Assembly: GCA_020746105.1 (NCBI GenBank)
Contig: CM036623.1
Span: 1,674,001 to 1,738,000, forward strand
DNA from: Trogon surrucura
Lineage: Eukaryota; Chordata; Aves; Trogoniformes; Trogonidae
DNA length: 64,000 nucleotides
Reading direction: 5' to 3'
Of this stretch, positions 63,053 to 64,000 are shown piece by piece; position 1 is the first letter of the stretch, and each line of letters starts with the position of its first letter. Below the pieces are notes generated by a model, which searched no databases, was not told the DNA's origin, and was given only the letters and a program-made list of their open reading frames with translations. The position numbers and the translations under genes were made by a program.

Positions 63053-63660
63053 TGTCCTAGTTTTGCTGAGACAGAATCAAGAGAATCAATTTTCTGTTCA
63101 GGAAAGCTGTATTTCTGAGAAGACTGCAGTACCCAGTTTGGTGAGAACACAGTTGAAAAGACACTTTGTGGGGTTTTTTTTGTGGCCAACTGTGGTATGT
63201 GGGTCTCCATAGTGATCGAGGTCTCGGAGTTAGCCAGGTGCTAAAGCCAAGGCAGCTGACCCGAGGAAGGTATTCCATACTATAAATGTCACACTCCCTA
63301 TAAATTGGAAAGTTGGCTGGGAACAGTCTCTTCTTCTCAACAGCCACCATCTCTGGAGGTTCTCGCTCCTGAAACCCACTCTCTCGTTCATTGTGATTGC
63401 TGTGCTTTCACTGTAGCTGTGATGCTCACAGAACTGGACATCCAGCATTCACCACTGGGAGCATGCAGGTCATAACTACTACAAGGGCTGAATATAGTTT
63501 TGTGTGCTTCATGTTAGTAGCAATAATAGGTTGTTTAACTGTTATATCAAAGCTGTGTCCATTTCAACCCACGGGTGTCTCTTCCTTGTTGGGGGGAATC
63601 ACGAAAACTAGAATTGCTTAGATTGCTGGTGCCCTTTACTTTCACGAGTCTAAACTCATG
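63053..63660 (+). mobile_element. ERVL-type solo LTR, decayed
   Basis: The left end TGTCCTAGTTTTGCTGAGAC matches the start of the common avian ERVL LTR as I remember it. The expected landmarks follow in order: GGCAGCTGACCCGAGGAAGG, TATTCCATACTATAAATG, a TATA box in CCCTATAAATTGG at 63299-63304, and near the end TTTCAACCCACGGGTGTCTC with a short G run. The right end is unclear, near 63660, and I could not find a matching target duplication. No internal region is attached. Confidence 0.75.
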
Positions 63661-64000
63661 ATCATTCTGCATGTCAGTGAATCAGTCTCGTGAACAAAAC
63701 CTTTTATGGTCTTCCTCGGCATACTTCTCCGTTTTGCTAAGTCACAAAAGTTTGAATGAGCTCTTGTTCAATCAGCCTCATTCTTTTTGTGAACACGATG
63801 CTACTGTGTGCTCCTCTTTGTAGCTGGCTGGTGGGCCGCACGAAGTTCGTTGTGATAATTGCCAGCTGATGATCCTAAAGTGATCTACATGACCTGGAAT
63901 GAAAAGTATTTTGGTTTATGATGTGCTCTCATTTAACTGTTTTTCTCAGTATTCCTGTGTGCACACGTCTCCATCCACTAATATGCATCTATCTGTCTGA
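63661..64000. other. end of window, no gene seen
   Basis: The sequence is of mixed composition with no open frame or repeat that I can support. The last bases may still include the edge of the ERVL LTR. Confidence 0.6.

Overview
The window reads as avian nuclear DNA. It has small, strongly conserved coding exons separated by AT-rich introns, several 3'-end fragments of CR1 LINEs with the bird-type tail (a GGTTGGACTAGATGAT-like block, a CCTTCCAACC-like block, then short ATTCTRTG-type repeats), and LTRs of endogenous retroviruses. There is no operon structure, and almost all of the many short open frames are chance frames in intronic or intergenic sequence. I cannot name the species.

The main gene is the 3' part of GPHN (gephyrin) on the + strand. 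Thirteen consecutive exons between 1811 and 51010 encode the end of the central linker and the complete E (MoeA-like) domain: residue 303 (split codon) to 736 in human isoform-1 numbering, then the stop codon and a short 3' UTR with AATAAA at 51158. All exon joins keep the reading frame and all introns have GT...AG ends. The E domain dimerises and anchors glycine and GABA-A receptors at inhibitory synapses. It is also the molybdenum insertase that completes molybdenum cofactor. The G domain and most of the linker lie upstream of the window.

The first complete intron (1949-9043) holds a processed pseudogene of MARCHF5 (core 3459-4542) with two nonsense codons, frameshifts, an intron-like foreign block, and a CR1 fragment inserted inside it. 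Other introns contain CR1 tails at about 10442-10929, 25558-25638 and 47806-47925, plus small tandem duplications. One of these begins at position +3 of a splice donor. The 17.5 kb intron (24350-41827) is otherwise repeat-poor.

Downstream of GPHN (51186-64000) I recognise no functional gene. There is a CpG-rich block at 54140-54610, a weak trace of an old LINE near 57640-58080, and an insertion cluster from 59579. In the cluster, a minus-strand CR1 is split by a solo LTR (59715-60265) with TG/CA ends and a 5-bp target duplication. Next to it is a second candidate LTR-like unit (60825-61740), and further on an ERVL-type LTR (63053 to about 63660). A 400-nt open frame at 61469-61924 crosses the edge of the second unit and is unexplained.
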